Shown here piece by piece: positions 40,881-52,414 of a stretch of DNA of 64,000 nucleotides (positions are counted from its first letter, which is position 1; each line of letters opens with the position of its first letter). The DNA is taken from NCBI RefSeq assembly GCF_016735595.1, contig NZ_JAERRB010000001.1, positions 620,001 to 684,000 on the forward strand. Reading direction: 5' to 3'. The notes under the pieces are model-generated. The model made no database searches and was not told the origin of the DNA. It saw only the letters and a program-made list of their open reading frames with translations. Source of the stretch: Chryseolinea lacunae. GTDB lineage: Bacteria; Bacteroidota; Bacteroidia; Cytophagales; Cyclobacteriaceae. A program made the position numbers and the translations under genes.

Positions 40881-40921
40881 AAAAAAAGAGAGCGCGTAAA
40901 ATATACGCGCTCTCTTTTTTT
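40881..40921. terminator. Bidirectional terminator between esterase and RND pump genes
   Basis: Perfect 12-bp stem AGAGAGCGCGTA/TACGCGCTCTCT (40887-40898 with 40904-40915), 5-nt loop, A-run before and T-run after. It serves both convergent genes. Confidence 0.9.
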
Positions 40922-40938
40922 ACACTGATACATCAAGA

Positions 40939-43900
40939 TTATACCGCAGCCGCTACTGGTTCCACTTTTGGTGGTATGAGTTTATAGACCACCGGCGTCA
41001 CAATGCGCGACAGAAGGGTCGAACTGATCAGCCCGCCAATCAACACGATGGCCAACGGCGAGATGAGTGGATTAACCGACAATGCGATGGGCAACAGACC
41101 ACCGATGGCGGTGAGCGATGTCAACACGATGGGAAGGAAACGCACTTCACCGGCTTCGCGAATCGCGTCTTCGATCGACTTGCCTTGCTGACGCAACTGG
41201 TTGGTGAAATCTACCAGCAATATGGAATTCTTCACCTCCACACCGGCCAGCGCTATCAACCCGATGATGGCCACGAACGACAATGAATTGCCTGTGAAAA
41301 ACAACGCCAGCACCGCGCCTACAATGCCCAGCGGAATAACGCTCAACACAATGAGCATGCTCTTGAATGTTTTGAACATCAGCACCAACACGGCCACAAA
41401 CATGAACACGGTAACGATAATCACGGTGCCCAAGCCGCCAAACGATTCGTTGCCGGCTTCCACATCGCCGCCCATCATGAAGGTGTAGCCCGCGGGCAGC
41501 TTCATGCTTTCCATTTGCTTCACCACGTCTTTGATGACGTTGTCGTTGAGGTATCCCTTCTTCACAAATGCCGACACCGACACCATTCTGTTTTTGTTGT
41601 AGTGATCGATGCGCAAGGGCGACGTCTCCAATTGCAAGCCGGCAATCTGCGCCAGTGGCACGGCCGCACCTTGCCTGGTGTTCACAAAAAGATTTTCGAG
41701 CGATGCCAGTGTGGCGCGTTCTTTCTTGGGTGTGGTGAGGTGTATGTTGTAGTCCTCGCCTTCCACGTCAGAGAAACTTCCCATGTCGAGTCCGGCCACG
41801 GCGAGTCGCACGGTGCGGTCGATGTCAACCGTGTTGATGCCGGTCATGCGGGCTTTGTCGCGGTTGATGACCACGCGCATGTCGCTCTTCAAATTGCTCA
41901 CGGGGTTGTTCACGTAGAGCGTTCCTTCGGTGTGCTTCAGGTTTTGTTCCACCTTCGAAGCCAGTGCGCGAAGGGTGTCGAGGTTGTCGCCCATCAACCG
42001 GATTTCAATGGGGGCGGTAACGGGAGGACCTTGTTCAAAATTCTTTACTTCAATTTTAGCACCGGGAAACTGACCAAAGGTGTCGCGCAGCGTGTTGATG
42101 ATTTCGAGTTTGCGATCAGGCGAAACATGATCGCCCAGCTGCACAAAGGTCTGTGCGAAATCGGTGCGTTCGTTTTCCTGCGTCACGTTATAGTAGATGC
42201 GCGGATTTCCTTTTCCCACGTTGGTGGCAAAAAAGTTTACTTCCGGAATGGCACTCACCACTTTCTCCACATAGCGCGACACGGTGTCTGTTCGCTCCAG
42301 GTTTGTTTGCAGGGGTGTGATGGTGTTGATTATGAATTGTGGTTTTTCAGACATCGGGAAAAGACTGAAACCGATCACGGGAAAGAGTTGCAGCGATCCG
42401 AAGAAAATAACGCCCGCCACCACCATGGTGATCACCGGTTTTCTCAATGCCACATCCAGCAACCTCGAGTAGCTACCATGAATAAGACGTTGAAGACCAC
42501 GCAGAAAAATGTTGCCATGATCGTCGCCCTTTTCTTTCAGGATACGGCTCGACAGGAAGGGGATGATGGTGATCGACACCAGCATCGATGCCAGCACCGC
42601 CATGATTACCGCGAGCGGTAAGCCACGAATAAAATCGCCGGCACCTTCGGGCAAAAACACCAGCGGCATAAAGGCAATGATGAGCGTGACGGTGCAACCC
42701 ACCACCGCCAGTCCAATCTGGCGTGTCGCCTTGATGGTCGCATCAAATCGCGAATGGCCATCGCGCATCCAGCGCTCGATGTTTTCCACCACCACGATGC
42801 TGTCGTCCACCAACAATCCCAACGCCACCACCAATCCCACAATGCTAAGCTGGTTTAGGCTGATGCCCAACAGATTCAACAGCACAAGGCCAATGGACAA
42901 CGACAAGGGTATGGATATCATAACAATGGCCGCCGCACGACCACCCAACGGCAACAGCGTGATGGACACCAGCAGAATGGCGATGAGAAAATCTTTTCCC
43001 AATCCCGCCAACCGGCCGTTCACATTGTCGGCCTGGTCGAAGTGATGCACCATGGCCACATTGGGCGGCAGCGACGCCTCAAATTTTTCAAGCACGGGCT
43101 TATACGCCTTTTGGGTGTTGGTGATGTTTAGCCCGGGTTTCTGTGCCGCGACAACAAACACACAACGATGACCATTGAGCCTGGTGATGTGTGTGGTTTC
43201 ATCAAACGTGATGTAGGCATCGGCCACGTCGCGCAACAACACGTTCTTTCCGTTGGCAGCATACACGATGGTGTTTTTGATTTCGTCCAGCGTGGTGTAG
43301 TTGCCGCTGGTTTTGATGTTGAATGATTTTGATCCGGCCACAACGCTCCCACCGGGAATGTTGGCCATCTCGCTCTGCAAACTTCCCACGATGGCGTCCA
43401 TCGGGATATGCATCTGCGCAATTTTTTCGAGGCGCAGTTCGATGCGGACAATTTGTTCGGGCAGTCCCTGAATCTCCACATTTTTCAACATGGGGATTTT
43501 CTCCAACTCATCCTGCAATGCTTCAGCTTCCTTTTTCAACGTGGCCCGCGAGGCGTTTTCGGAAATCAATGCAATCTGCACGATGTTCACGTCAGAGGGC
43601 TGAAACTTGTTCACGTCAATGGAGTAGATGTCTTTGGGCAGCTCGGCGCGAAGGCCGTTCAACTCGCGCACCAATTCCTGATACTTTTCGTCGGGGTCGC
43701 TTTCATATTTAAACTCCACACGAAACACGGCCAACCCATCGCTCACCGTAGTGCGTATGCGTTTGATGTCTTCCAGTTCATTCACTTTGTCTTCGATGGG
43801 ATCGACCACCAGCTCTTCCATGTCTTTGGGACTCGTGCCAGGGTAAACAATGATGACGGCATATTGCGGCGACTCCACTTCGGGATCTTCGCTGCGCGGC

Positions 43901-43995
43901 ATCGTCAACAACGTGGTGATGCCCACGGCCGCGGCCATCAAAAACATGATGAGCGTGAACTGATAGTTGCGGACGGCGTATTCTGAAATTTTCAT
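40939..43995 (-). CDS. RND-family efflux transporter (HAE1/AcrB-like inner-membrane pump)
   Basis: 1018 residues, full length for RND pumps. First TM near 12-30, periplasmic loop to ~330, a central TM bundle with GLLVDDSIVVVENIERW (paired Asp of the proton relay, about 392-408), second large periplasmic loop from ~555 to ~835, and the C-terminal TM group. Drug/proton antiporter type by the paired Asp; metal-pump (CusA) Met triads were not recognised. The last gene of a tetR-tolC-adaptor-RND operon; it begins 8 bp after the adaptor's stop. Substrates are unknown. Confidence 0.95.
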   Translation of the reverse strand: MKISEYAVRNYQFTLIMFLMAAAVGITTLLTMPRSEDPEVESPQYAVIIVYPGTSPKDMEELVVDPIEDKVNELEDIKRIRTTVSDGLAVFRVEFKYESDPDEKYQELVRELNGLRAELPKDIYSIDVNKFQPSDVNIVQIALISENASRATLKKEAEALQDELEKIPMLKNVEIQGLPEQIVRIELRLEKIAQMHIPMDAIVGSLQSEMANIPGGSVVAGSKSFNIKTSGNYTTLDEIKNTIVYAANGKNVLLRDVADAYITFDETTHITRLNGHRCVFVVAAQKPGLNITNTQKAYKPVLEKFEASLPPNVAMVHHFDQADNVNGRLAGLGKDFLIAILLVSITLLPLGGRAAAIVMISIPLSLSIGLVLLNLLGISLNQLSIVGLVVALGLLVDDSIVVVENIERWMRDGHSRFDATIKATRQIGLAVVGCTVTLIIAFMPLVFLPEGAGDFIRGLPLAVIMAVLASMLVSITIIPFLSSRILKEKGDDHGNIFLRGLQRLIHGSYSRLLDVALRKPVITMVVAGVIFFGSLQLFPVIGFSLFPMSEKPQFIINTITPLQTNLERTDTVSRYVEKVVSAIPEVNFFATNVGKGNPRIYYNVTQENERTDFAQTFVQLGDHVSPDRKLEIINTLRDTFGQFPGAKIEVKNFEQGPPVTAPIEIRLMGDNLDTLRALASKVEQNLKHTEGTLYVNNPVSNLKSDMRVVINRDKARMTGINTVDIDRTVRLAVAGLDMGSFSDVEGEDYNIHLTTPKKERATLASLENLFVNTRQGAAVPLAQIAGLQLETSPLRIDHYNKNRMVSVSAFVKKGYLNDNVIKDVVKQMESMKLPAGYTFMMGGDVEAGNESFGGLGTVIIVTVFMFVAVLVLMFKTFKSMLIVLSVIPLGIVGAVLALFFTGNSLSFVAIIGLIALAGVEVKNSILLVDFTNQLRQQGKSIEDAIREAGEVRFLPIVLTSLTAIGGLLPIALSVNPLISPLAIVLIGGLISSTLLSRIVTPVVYKLIPPKVEPVAAAV

Positions 43996-44003
43996 ACCGA
44001 GGC

Positions 44004-45074
44004 TTATTTAAGGATTTGGATGGGCGAATTGTCCGACAGATAGGCGCTGCCCGCAATGATGAGCGAGGTTGCATCTTCAAGCCCGGCACTGATACGAATG
44101 GTCTTGCCGTCGAACGAGAGAATGTTCACGGGTTGCTTGTGTGCTGTTTTGCCGTCGGCGGTCACAAACACAAAACCTTCGCCCCCGTTGGCGTCGAGCA
44201 CAGCTTCATAGGGCACGCTCCACGACGATGCTGCCTGGCCCGAGTGGATCTGGGTTGAGCCAAACATGCCGGCCGCCAGTTTTTCGTGGTCGCTGTCCAC
44301 CGTCAGCTCAAGTGTGAACGCTCCGGTTTGCGCATCCGAGGTTTCCGATTTTCGCAGCACGGTTCCTTTGAATGTTTTTCCGGGGAAGGCATCGATCGCG
44401 ATGGTGGCAGCATCACCTTTCTTCGCGGCGGCCCATTGCTTGTCGCCCACGCCTACTTTCAGAATCCAGTTTCCTTGTGCCGCGCCGTTGGTTGTCAGCA
44501 CGGGGTTGCCTGTGCTCACTACCTGCCCACTGTTCACAAATTTTTTCAGCACGTAGCCGTTAGCGGGTGCGTGAATTTCAGCAAAGGTCCGGTTGAAGAT
44601 CACGGCGTCCAGTTGTTGTTTCGAAATGTCGAGACCGGTTTGCACGTTTTGCAGTTGCTCCAACGTTGCCACGCTGTCGCGATATAAGTTGGTGACGCGC
44701 TGCAAGTCGCGTTGAGCTTTCTCATAACCAAAGCGTGCCTGCGCCACTTGTGCATTCAGCTCGGTGAGATCGAGTGTGGCGAGCAATTGTCCTTTGCGAA
44801 CGGCTTCGCCTTCCTTCACCAGCACCGCGCTCACCACGCCGCCGCTTTTGAAGCTCAGCACGGTTTCGTCGTCGGTGGTCAGTTGTCCTGAAGCGGTGAT
44901 GTCGATTGTTGCGCTCGACTTTTCAAGCGTGATAATTTTCACGGGCACGGGGTCGGCTGCATTGGGGATGGCTTTGCGTTCGCCTTTGCTGTCGGTGCAC
45001 GATTGCAACACAGCCCCTGTCAACAGCACAACGCCGGCCAACAGTAGATTTCTTTTTGTAGTGTTCATATACAT
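44004..45074 (-). CDS. RND efflux periplasmic adaptor (membrane-fusion lipoprotein)
   Basis: 356 residues. Lipobox LQSC (Cys26) anchors it in the membrane; the start could also be the ATG two codons later. A barrel-sandwich lipoyl domain flanks a short alpha-hairpin: VSAVLVKEGEAVRKGQLLATLD (about 80-101), a coiled coil (about 102-160), then FAEIHAPANGYVLKKFVNSGQVVSTG (about 164-189), followed by a beta-barrel and membrane-proximal domain. It links the RND pump to the TolC channel. The adaptor ends 8 bp before the pump gene and starts 20 bp after the tolC stop: one operon. Confidence 0.93.
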   Translation of the reverse strand: MYMNTTKRNLLLAGVVLLTGAVLQSCTDSKGERKAIPNAADPVPVKIITLEKSSATIDITASGQLTTDDETVLSFKSGGVVSAVLVKEGEAVRKGQLLATLDLTELNAQVAQARFGYEKAQRDLQRVTNLYRDSVATLEQLQNVQTGLDISKQQLDAVIFNRTFAEIHAPANGYVLKKFVNSGQVVSTGNPVLTTNGAAQGNWILKVGVGDKQWAAAKKGDAATIAIDAFPGKTFKGTVLRKSETSDAQTGAFTLELTVDSDHEKLAAGMFGSTQIHSGQAASSWSVPYEAVLDANGGEGFVFVTADGKTAHKQPVNILSFDGKTIRISAGLEDATSLIIAGSAYLSDNSPIQILK

Positions 45075-45094
45075 TTCGGGTAGATAGGATTATT

Positions 45095-46456
45095 TTATAA
45101 AGTATAGGCTGCCGTTTCGCGTTCCAGTCGCGCCGCTGCCGTCAGCATTTCAAACAAACGCAGGCTTTGCTGCAATTGGGAAGATGTAAGTTGATTGCGC
45201 CCGTCCAAAAATTCGATGAGCGTGTTGATGCCTTGCTGGTATCCCTTTTCCACGAGATTAAAATAGCTCTGTGCTGATTTCAATTGCTCGCGCGAGGCCA
45301 CATAGTTCTGCACGGTAGTCTGCAAATCGTTCTTTGCTACATCGGCCGCCAACTGCAGTTGTTGTGTGGTGCGCGAAAGATTCAATTCCGTCTTGCGCAG
45401 TTCCAGGTTATTCTGTCGGATGCTGATGTTGTTGCGAAAGCCCTGAAACAATGGCAGCGACAATTGTACGCCTACCAGGTAGTAGCGCGATTTATCATTG
45501 AACTTCCAGTCCGATGCCTGCGAGCCAAGATCCAGAAAAGCGTTCACCTTGGGCACGCGGGCCAGCTTGTTCAGCCGCACGCTGGCGTGATTGATCTCGC
45601 GCGTGGTCGCAATCATTTTCAACTCTTCGCGTGCGTCCACGGAAGTGAGCGCAGTGTCGGGCACTACCGTCTCCGCTACGGTGTAGTGTTCGTCTATTTC
45701 GGTGTCGAGTGGTTTGTTGAGCAGGAAATTAAAATACTTGCGGGCGTTCACCACACGATTGGCTGCGCTGTTCAGGTCTGCCTTTACCCGTTCGGCTTCG
45801 CTCTTGCTGCGCAGGTAGTTTGCAGGAAGGCTCTTGCCATTGCGCAACAGCGATTCGTTCACCTCCACATTCTTATTGACCAACCCAAGCCCGCTCTCAT
45901 AGATCTTCACTGCCGACACGGCCGCGAGATAGCTGAAGTAGGCCGACTTGATGTCGAGCACCAATTGGCGTTTAAAGAGCTCAACTTCATATTGCTTCAA
46001 CACCACCTGATGGCTTTGGATTGACCGGTTCACATACAGGTCGGTGTTCACCAGCGGCAGCGAGGTGCGCACACGCGCATCGTAGAAATTGTGCGGAAAG
46101 AAGTTCTGATTCACGTTGTCGATCTGCGGAAACTGGTCGCCTTGCGTCAGCTGGTTCAGCGAAGCATAGACCGGGTTCAGCAAATCGCCAACCGGAATGG
46201 AAATGCTCCGGCCCCCTTCTCCCGACGTGTAGTCACCCAGTAGGTTCACCGAAGGATAGAAGTAGCTGCGGGCAATCTGCAATGACTGTTGTGCCTGCTC
46301 CAGCGAGATGTTTTTCTGCTGCAGCACCTGGTTGTCTTTCAACCCTTCGCGAACATAGTTGTCCAGCACGGTTTGCGCCGTTAAGGCAGGCGATAGCGCA
46401 GTCAACGCCGCCAAAAGGCTGAACCGAAGTCGTTGTGTGAGTGGTCTAGTTTTCAT
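45095..46456 (-). CDS. TolC-family outer-membrane efflux channel
   Basis: 453 residues with a signal peptide (about 1-28, ending LTAQ). Two structural repeats of the TolC/OEP family: long helical segments alternating with beta-strands, including EQAQQSLQIARSYFYPSVNL and, in the second half, VQLSLPLFQGFRNNISI, and the C-terminal helix that ends EMLTAAARLERETAAY. It provides the outer-membrane duct of the tripartite pump. It follows the tetR gene by 41 bp, with a degenerate copy of the TetR operator inside the gap. Confidence 0.93.
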   Translation of the reverse strand: MKTRPLTQRLRFSLLAALTALSPALTAQTVLDNYVREGLKDNQVLQQKNISLEQAQQSLQIARSYFYPSVNLLGDYTSGEGGRSISIPVGDLLNPVYASLNQLTQGDQFPQIDNVNQNFFPHNFYDARVRTSLPLVNTDLYVNRSIQSHQVVLKQYEVELFKRQLVLDIKSAYFSYLAAVSAVKIYESGLGLVNKNVEVNESLLRNGKSLPANYLRSKSEAERVKADLNSAANRVVNARKYFNFLLNKPLDTEIDEHYTVAETVVPDTALTSVDAREELKMIATTREINHASVRLNKLARVPKVNAFLDLGSQASDWKFNDKSRYYLVGVQLSLPLFQGFRNNISIRQNNLELRKTELNLSRTTQQLQLAADVAKNDLQTTVQNYVASREQLKSAQSYFNLVEKGYQQGINTLIEFLDGRNQLTSSQLQQSLRLFEMLTAAARLERETAAYTL

Positions 46457-46465
46457 TGAACATAA

Positions 46466-46482
46466 AGTTTACACTGTTAATT
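46466..46482. promoter_or_regulatory. Degenerate operator before tolC
   Basis: AGTTTAC-N3-GTTAATT, the same 7-3-7 geometry as the perfect site upstream of tetR (47169-47185), with five of seven bases symmetric. It ends just before the tolC start codon by about 10 bp. Confidence 0.35.
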
Positions 46483-46497
46483 AATGTGGCAAATTTT

Positions 46498-47148
46498 TTA
46501 CGATGGAGTATAATTATGGGAACGATCCAGAATTTCGTTGATCATCTCGCAAGCGCGTTGTGCCAAATCTTTTTGATTCAGCTCGGAAATGACCGAACAA
46601 CGGTTCCTGATTTCCAGTGAACACACACCATGCACCATCGACCACGTTGTGAAGGCCAGGATCTCGGCATTCATGCCTTTGAACGAACCCATGGCGATAC
46701 ATTCTTCGATGGTGTTCACCAGAAAGGCAAAGGCACGGTTGCCTTCCTCCCAATCGGGATCGTCTTTTTTGTCTGACTTATCTTTTTTCAAAGCGTCCAT
46801 CGGCGATTGCAGAATGAACATCAGGTCGTAGAGCTCGCCGTTTTCGATGGCAAACGTGATATAGGCCTTGCTGATGGCCTTCAGCCGTTCGAATGGGTTG
46901 GCGACGTGACTCAGGGGGCGGAAATACTGATTGAGCAACACAAAACCTTCGCGGTGGAGGGCGTAGAAAATATCGTCTTTGTCCTTGAAATATAGATAGA
47001 TGGTGGTGGGAGAATATTCAATGCGCTCGGCAATGTTCCGGATCGAAGTCGCCTCATAGCCATGCTCCATAAACAGCTCTTTGGCTGTTTGCAGGATTTT
47101 GGCCTTCAGTTCCTCCTTTTGACGCTCTTTTCGGGTTGAAATAGTCAT
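46498..47148 (-). CDS. TetR/AcrR-family regulator of the efflux operon
   Basis: 216 residues. N-terminal HTH of the TetR type: AKILQTAKELFMEHGYEATSIRNIAERIEYSPTTIYLYFKDKDDI (about 15-60, typical spacing), then a helical ligand-binding domain with a charged Lys/Asp-rich loop (about 119-131: KKDKSDKKDDPD). First gene of tetR-tolC-adaptor-RND, all on the minus strand, and probably an autorepressor of the pump. A perfect ACTTAAC-N3-GTTAAGT palindrome sits 20 bp before the start, and a degenerate copy before tolC. The inducer is unknown. Confidence 0.92.
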   Translation of the reverse strand: MTISTRKERQKEELKAKILQTAKELFMEHGYEATSIRNIAERIEYSPTTIYLYFKDKDDIFYALHREGFVLLNQYFRPLSHVANPFERLKAISKAYITFAIENGELYDLMFILQSPMDALKKDKSDKKDDPDWEEGNRAFAFLVNTIEECIAMGSFKGMNAEILAFTTWSMVHGVCSLEIRNRCSVISELNQKDLAQRACEMINEILDRSHNYTPS

Positions 47149-47168
47149 TTCCGGTCAGTTGATGATTT

Positions 47169-47185
47169 ACTTAACGGTGTTAAGT
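47169..47185. promoter_or_regulatory. Operator of the efflux operon upstream of tetR
   Basis: ACTTAAC-GGT-GTTAAGT, perfect 7-bp arms with 3-bp spacing, 20 bp before the tetR ATG. Size and position fit a TetR dimer site for autorepression. Confidence 0.6.
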
Positions 47186-47400
47186 TACTATTTGTTTTCC
47201 GAATCCTCAAAAAAATTGGTGCCATCTAAAGCAATCGAAGCAGGGTTAGGCTGGACACTATATAATAGAGCATCCTGACTACGTCTGAATCCTCAAAAAA
47301 CACTAAGAAAACAGGCGCCGAAAAAAGGTGAGCGCTTGGCGTTTTGGGCCAAATCCAGTTGAATCAGGTTGGAACGTGATTTAAGGAAGACCTGGGATGG

Positions 47401-48822
47401 TCAGTTTACGCGCATTTTCAGCTTTTTGCCGAGGTCGTCTACGGTAGCTTTGAAGTTGGGATCGGTCTTCATCATGTCTTCCACCGATTCCAGGGCGTGG
47501 ATCACTGTGCTGTGGTCGCGGCCGCCAAAGTTTTCGCCGATAAGGGCGAGGGTCAATTGCGTGTAGCGCTTGCAGAAATACATGGCCACCTGGCGGGGGA
47601 TCACAATTTCGCGTTTTTTCACTTTGCCCTTCATCGCATCCAAATCCACTTTAAACGATTCGGCTACTGTTTTCTGGATGAAGTCTACGCTAACGTCTGA
47701 CTGAATTTCCTTGATGATGTTTTTCAACACTTCCTTTGCCAGCTCCAGGTCGATTTCTTTTTTGAGCAGGGTGGCGTGGAAGATGAGCGAATTCAACACG
47801 CCTTCCATGTCGCGGAGGTTGGTGTCGACACTGTAGGCCAGGTATTCCGACACTTCTGTGGGAATCTGGATGCCGTCGGCCTGCATCTTGCGGTTGATGA
47901 TGGCCAGCTTGGTTTCGAAATCGGGCTCCTGCAAATCGGCTGTGAGTCCCCATTTGAAGCGGGACAGCAGTCTTTCCTGGAAACCCTTCATATCGCGCGG
48001 CGGGCAATCGCTGGTCATGATGATCTGTTTGCCCGACTGGTGAAGCTGGTTGAAGATATGGAAGAACATCTCCTGTGTTTTTTCGCGGCCTGCCAGAAAC
48101 TGCACGTCGTCGAGAATGAGGAGGTCTACTTGCTGATAGAAGTTCTGAAAGTCCTGCAGCTTGTGATTTTGCAGGGCATTGAGAAACTGGTTTGTGAAAT
48201 CGCTTTGATCAACATACAACACCACTTTGCTGGGCATGTTGCTTTTGATTTCGTTGCCGATGGCTTGCACCAGGTGGGTTTTGCCCACGCCAACACCACC
48301 ATAGAGCATCAATGGATTGAACGATGTGATGCCGGGCTTTTTGGCCACTGCCACACCGGCCGAACGCGCCAACCGGTTGCAATCGCCCTCCACAAAATTA
48401 TCAAAACTGTAGGCTGCGTTGAGACGCGAGTTTACGGTGTGTGGATTTAAGGCTTTATAGGAAAAGGGGGAATAATCATCGTTGCCAAAGCCATTCACTG
48501 CGCTTCTGCGATTGCCCGCACCATTCACAGGATAGTTCACCGACACGGCAGGGGCTTGTTGATTACCACTGTCGACCACCACAGAATACTCCAGCCGACC
48601 TGTTGGACCCAGCACGGTGTGTATGGCGCGTTTCAGCACAGGGACATAGTTATCCTCAAGCCATTCGTAGAAGAACTGAGAAGGAACCTGTATCGTTAAC
48701 ACGTCGCCATCCACACGCAAGGGCGTTATGGGTTTAAACCATGTGTTGAAGTTCTCTTCCCCGACGTTCTCACGAATCACCTCAAGACAATCATTCCATA
48801 CTGTTCCGCAGCTAACTTCCAT
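47401..48822 (-). CDS. dnaA: Chromosomal replication initiator protein DnaA
   Basis: 473 residues, full length. Domain I (about 1-80: VWNDCLEVIRENVGEENFNTWF), a variable linker, and the AAA+ domain III with Walker A GGVGVGKTH (about 175-183), Walker B LLILDD (about 234-239), and the sensor region QIIMTSD. Domain IV has the DnaA-box-binding helix region RDHSTVIHALESV (about 435-447). It melts the origin and loads the helicase. It is divergent from mutA across a 194-bp AT-rich gap; I found no cluster of TTATNCACA boxes there, so the origin is not evidently in this window. The start at 48822 is the first Met and fits domain I. Confidence 0.97.
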   Translation of the reverse strand: MEVSCGTVWNDCLEVIRENVGEENFNTWFKPITPLRVDGDVLTIQVPSQFFYEWLEDNYVPVLKRAIHTVLGPTGRLEYSVVVDSGNQQAPAVSVNYPVNGAGNRRSAVNGFGNDDYSPFSYKALNPHTVNSRLNAAYSFDNFVEGDCNRLARSAGVAVAKKPGITSFNPLMLYGGVGVGKTHLVQAIGNEIKSNMPSKVVLYVDQSDFTNQFLNALQNHKLQDFQNFYQQVDLLILDDVQFLAGREKTQEMFFHIFNQLHQSGKQIIMTSDCPPRDMKGFQERLLSRFKWGLTADLQEPDFETKLAIINRKMQADGIQIPTEVSEYLAYSVDTNLRDMEGVLNSLIFHATLLKKEIDLELAKEVLKNIIKEIQSDVSVDFIQKTVAESFKVDLDAMKGKVKKREIVIPRQVAMYFCKRYTQLTLALIGENFGGRDHSTVIHALESVEDMMKTDPNFKATVDDLGKKLKMRVN

Positions 48823-49016
48823 TGTTGATCTCCAAATTCTGTGATTTTTTAAGATACCCTTTGGGAAAGGGAGACAAAGATGTGAAAAAAGACTTTAACA
48901 AAACAAGCCGCCCTATCCTTGATTTTTCAGAAAAATATATGATGCAAAAAATTTAAAAATAAAAGGCGATCTGTTGGCAAAAACTTGATTAAAATTGAGA
49001 TATAAAATTCACCCGC
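48823..49016. other. AT-rich gap between dnaA and mutA
   Basis: 194 bp, clearly more AT-rich than the surrounding genes. No DnaA-box array, no exact -7/-33 pair and no repeat were recognised. It holds the divergent control regions of dnaA and the methylmalonyl-CoA mutase genes by position. Confidence 0.5.
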
Positions 49017-50146
49017 ATGTCTGAATCGCCTCTTCACAACCTTCTGCAACAATCTTTTTCAAAAACCAACAAAGCGGATTGGCTAAAGGCCGCCGCCGCG
49101 GAGATAGAAGGAAAAAATCCCGAAGAGGCATTGGCGTGGAACAGCGCAGGGCTATCGTTTTTGCCCTATTATGACCGCCACGACACGGCCGCCCTAACCT
49201 ATCTTCAGCAATTTGAAATACAACCTTCGCAACACCCGCACAGCAATGCCCGCTATTGGGAAAATGTTCCACGGGTCACGGTCACCGATGAAAAGAAAGC
49301 CAACAGCACTATTCTACATCATTTAAATCATGGTGCTGATGGCATTTTGTTGGATGTACAGAATCGCCCAACGGTTGATTTCGCAGGTCTGTTGGAAAAT
49401 ATTGACTGGCCTTACTGCAGTGTCTCTTTTTTGGCGACGCACAACACACCGATAGACAATGGCATCACCGCTTTCCTGGATAAAAAAAACTTCGCAGCCA
49501 ACACCCTCACCGGCACCGTGTGGTGGACACACTTGCCTGAAAAAAATATTCCCAAGCTTGATGTGTTGTCACACCTAAATCATTTTCATCGCTGGGGTAT
49601 CATCGAACCATCGTCGACCGCCGTCGATGAAGTTGCCGGTGCCCTCACCAAAGCTGCACGCCTCATGGATGCACTGACCGAAGAAGGCATCGAAAAAGAA
49701 ATAGCGTGGAAAAATATCGCCTTGTCACTTCCGGTGGGAACAGATTTTTACGCGTCCATCGCCAAGCTGAAAGCCCTTCGCTTGTTGTGGTCGTCGCTCG
49801 CACAAGCGTTTCACATCGTGCCTTCTGCAGACACCGCGCTGCATCTTCATGTGCGTTCAGAAGTTTGGATCAACGAAAAGTTTCAGCCCCATGGCAACCT
49901 GCTAAAGTCAACCACAGCCGCCATGGCCGCCGTGATGGGCGGATGCGATGCCCTGACCGTGGATGCTGAAGTGGAAGAACACACCATGATGATGCGCATG
50001 GCACGCAACGTGTCCACCATCCTGCGCGAAGAGTCGCACCTCGACAAGGTGGCCGATCCGTTGGCCGGCGCCTATGCCGTGAACCAACTCACACACACCA
50101 TCGCACAAGCCGCCTGGCAATCGTTACAACAAAACCTGCAACACGG

Positions 50147-50150
<4 letters not shown>
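49017..50150 (+). CDS. mutA: Methylmalonyl-CoA mutase small subunit
   Basis: 377 residues, the non-catalytic subunit of heterodimeric methylmalonyl-CoA mutase. It has the TIM-barrel features of MutB but no B12-binding DxHxxG motif, and ends shortly after the [31 protein letters not shown] block that MutB shares ([32 protein letters not shown]). The whole C-terminal B12-type domain is absent, so it is shorter than the ~600-residue MutA of actinobacteria and proteobacteria. The stop overlaps the mutB start (ATGA, 50147-50150), indicating translational coupling. Cytosolic; pairs with MutB in propionate/succinate interconversion. Confidence 0.92.
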
Positions 50151-52276
<2,126 letters not shown>

Positions 52277-52414
52277 ATTACCAACACCACCGTCGTCTTC
52301 GCAACGCTCCGGGTTGGGATGAATACTTGAATTCAGGTGCACAGCATTGTGCGTGGCCCCGTGTGCGCTACTGAAAATTCATTACTTTAGTAGTCCAATT
52401 CAAACCCTTGCTCC

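Noticed and set aside
41515-42621. Open frame of 368 codons on the + strand opposite the RND pump
   Set aside because: Antisense to conserved pump sequence and without domain features.
48823-49016. AT-rich gap next to dnaA as a possible replication origin
   Set aside because: No cluster of TTATNCACA-type boxes; one poor TGTGGATTT-like match inside dnaA is not enough.
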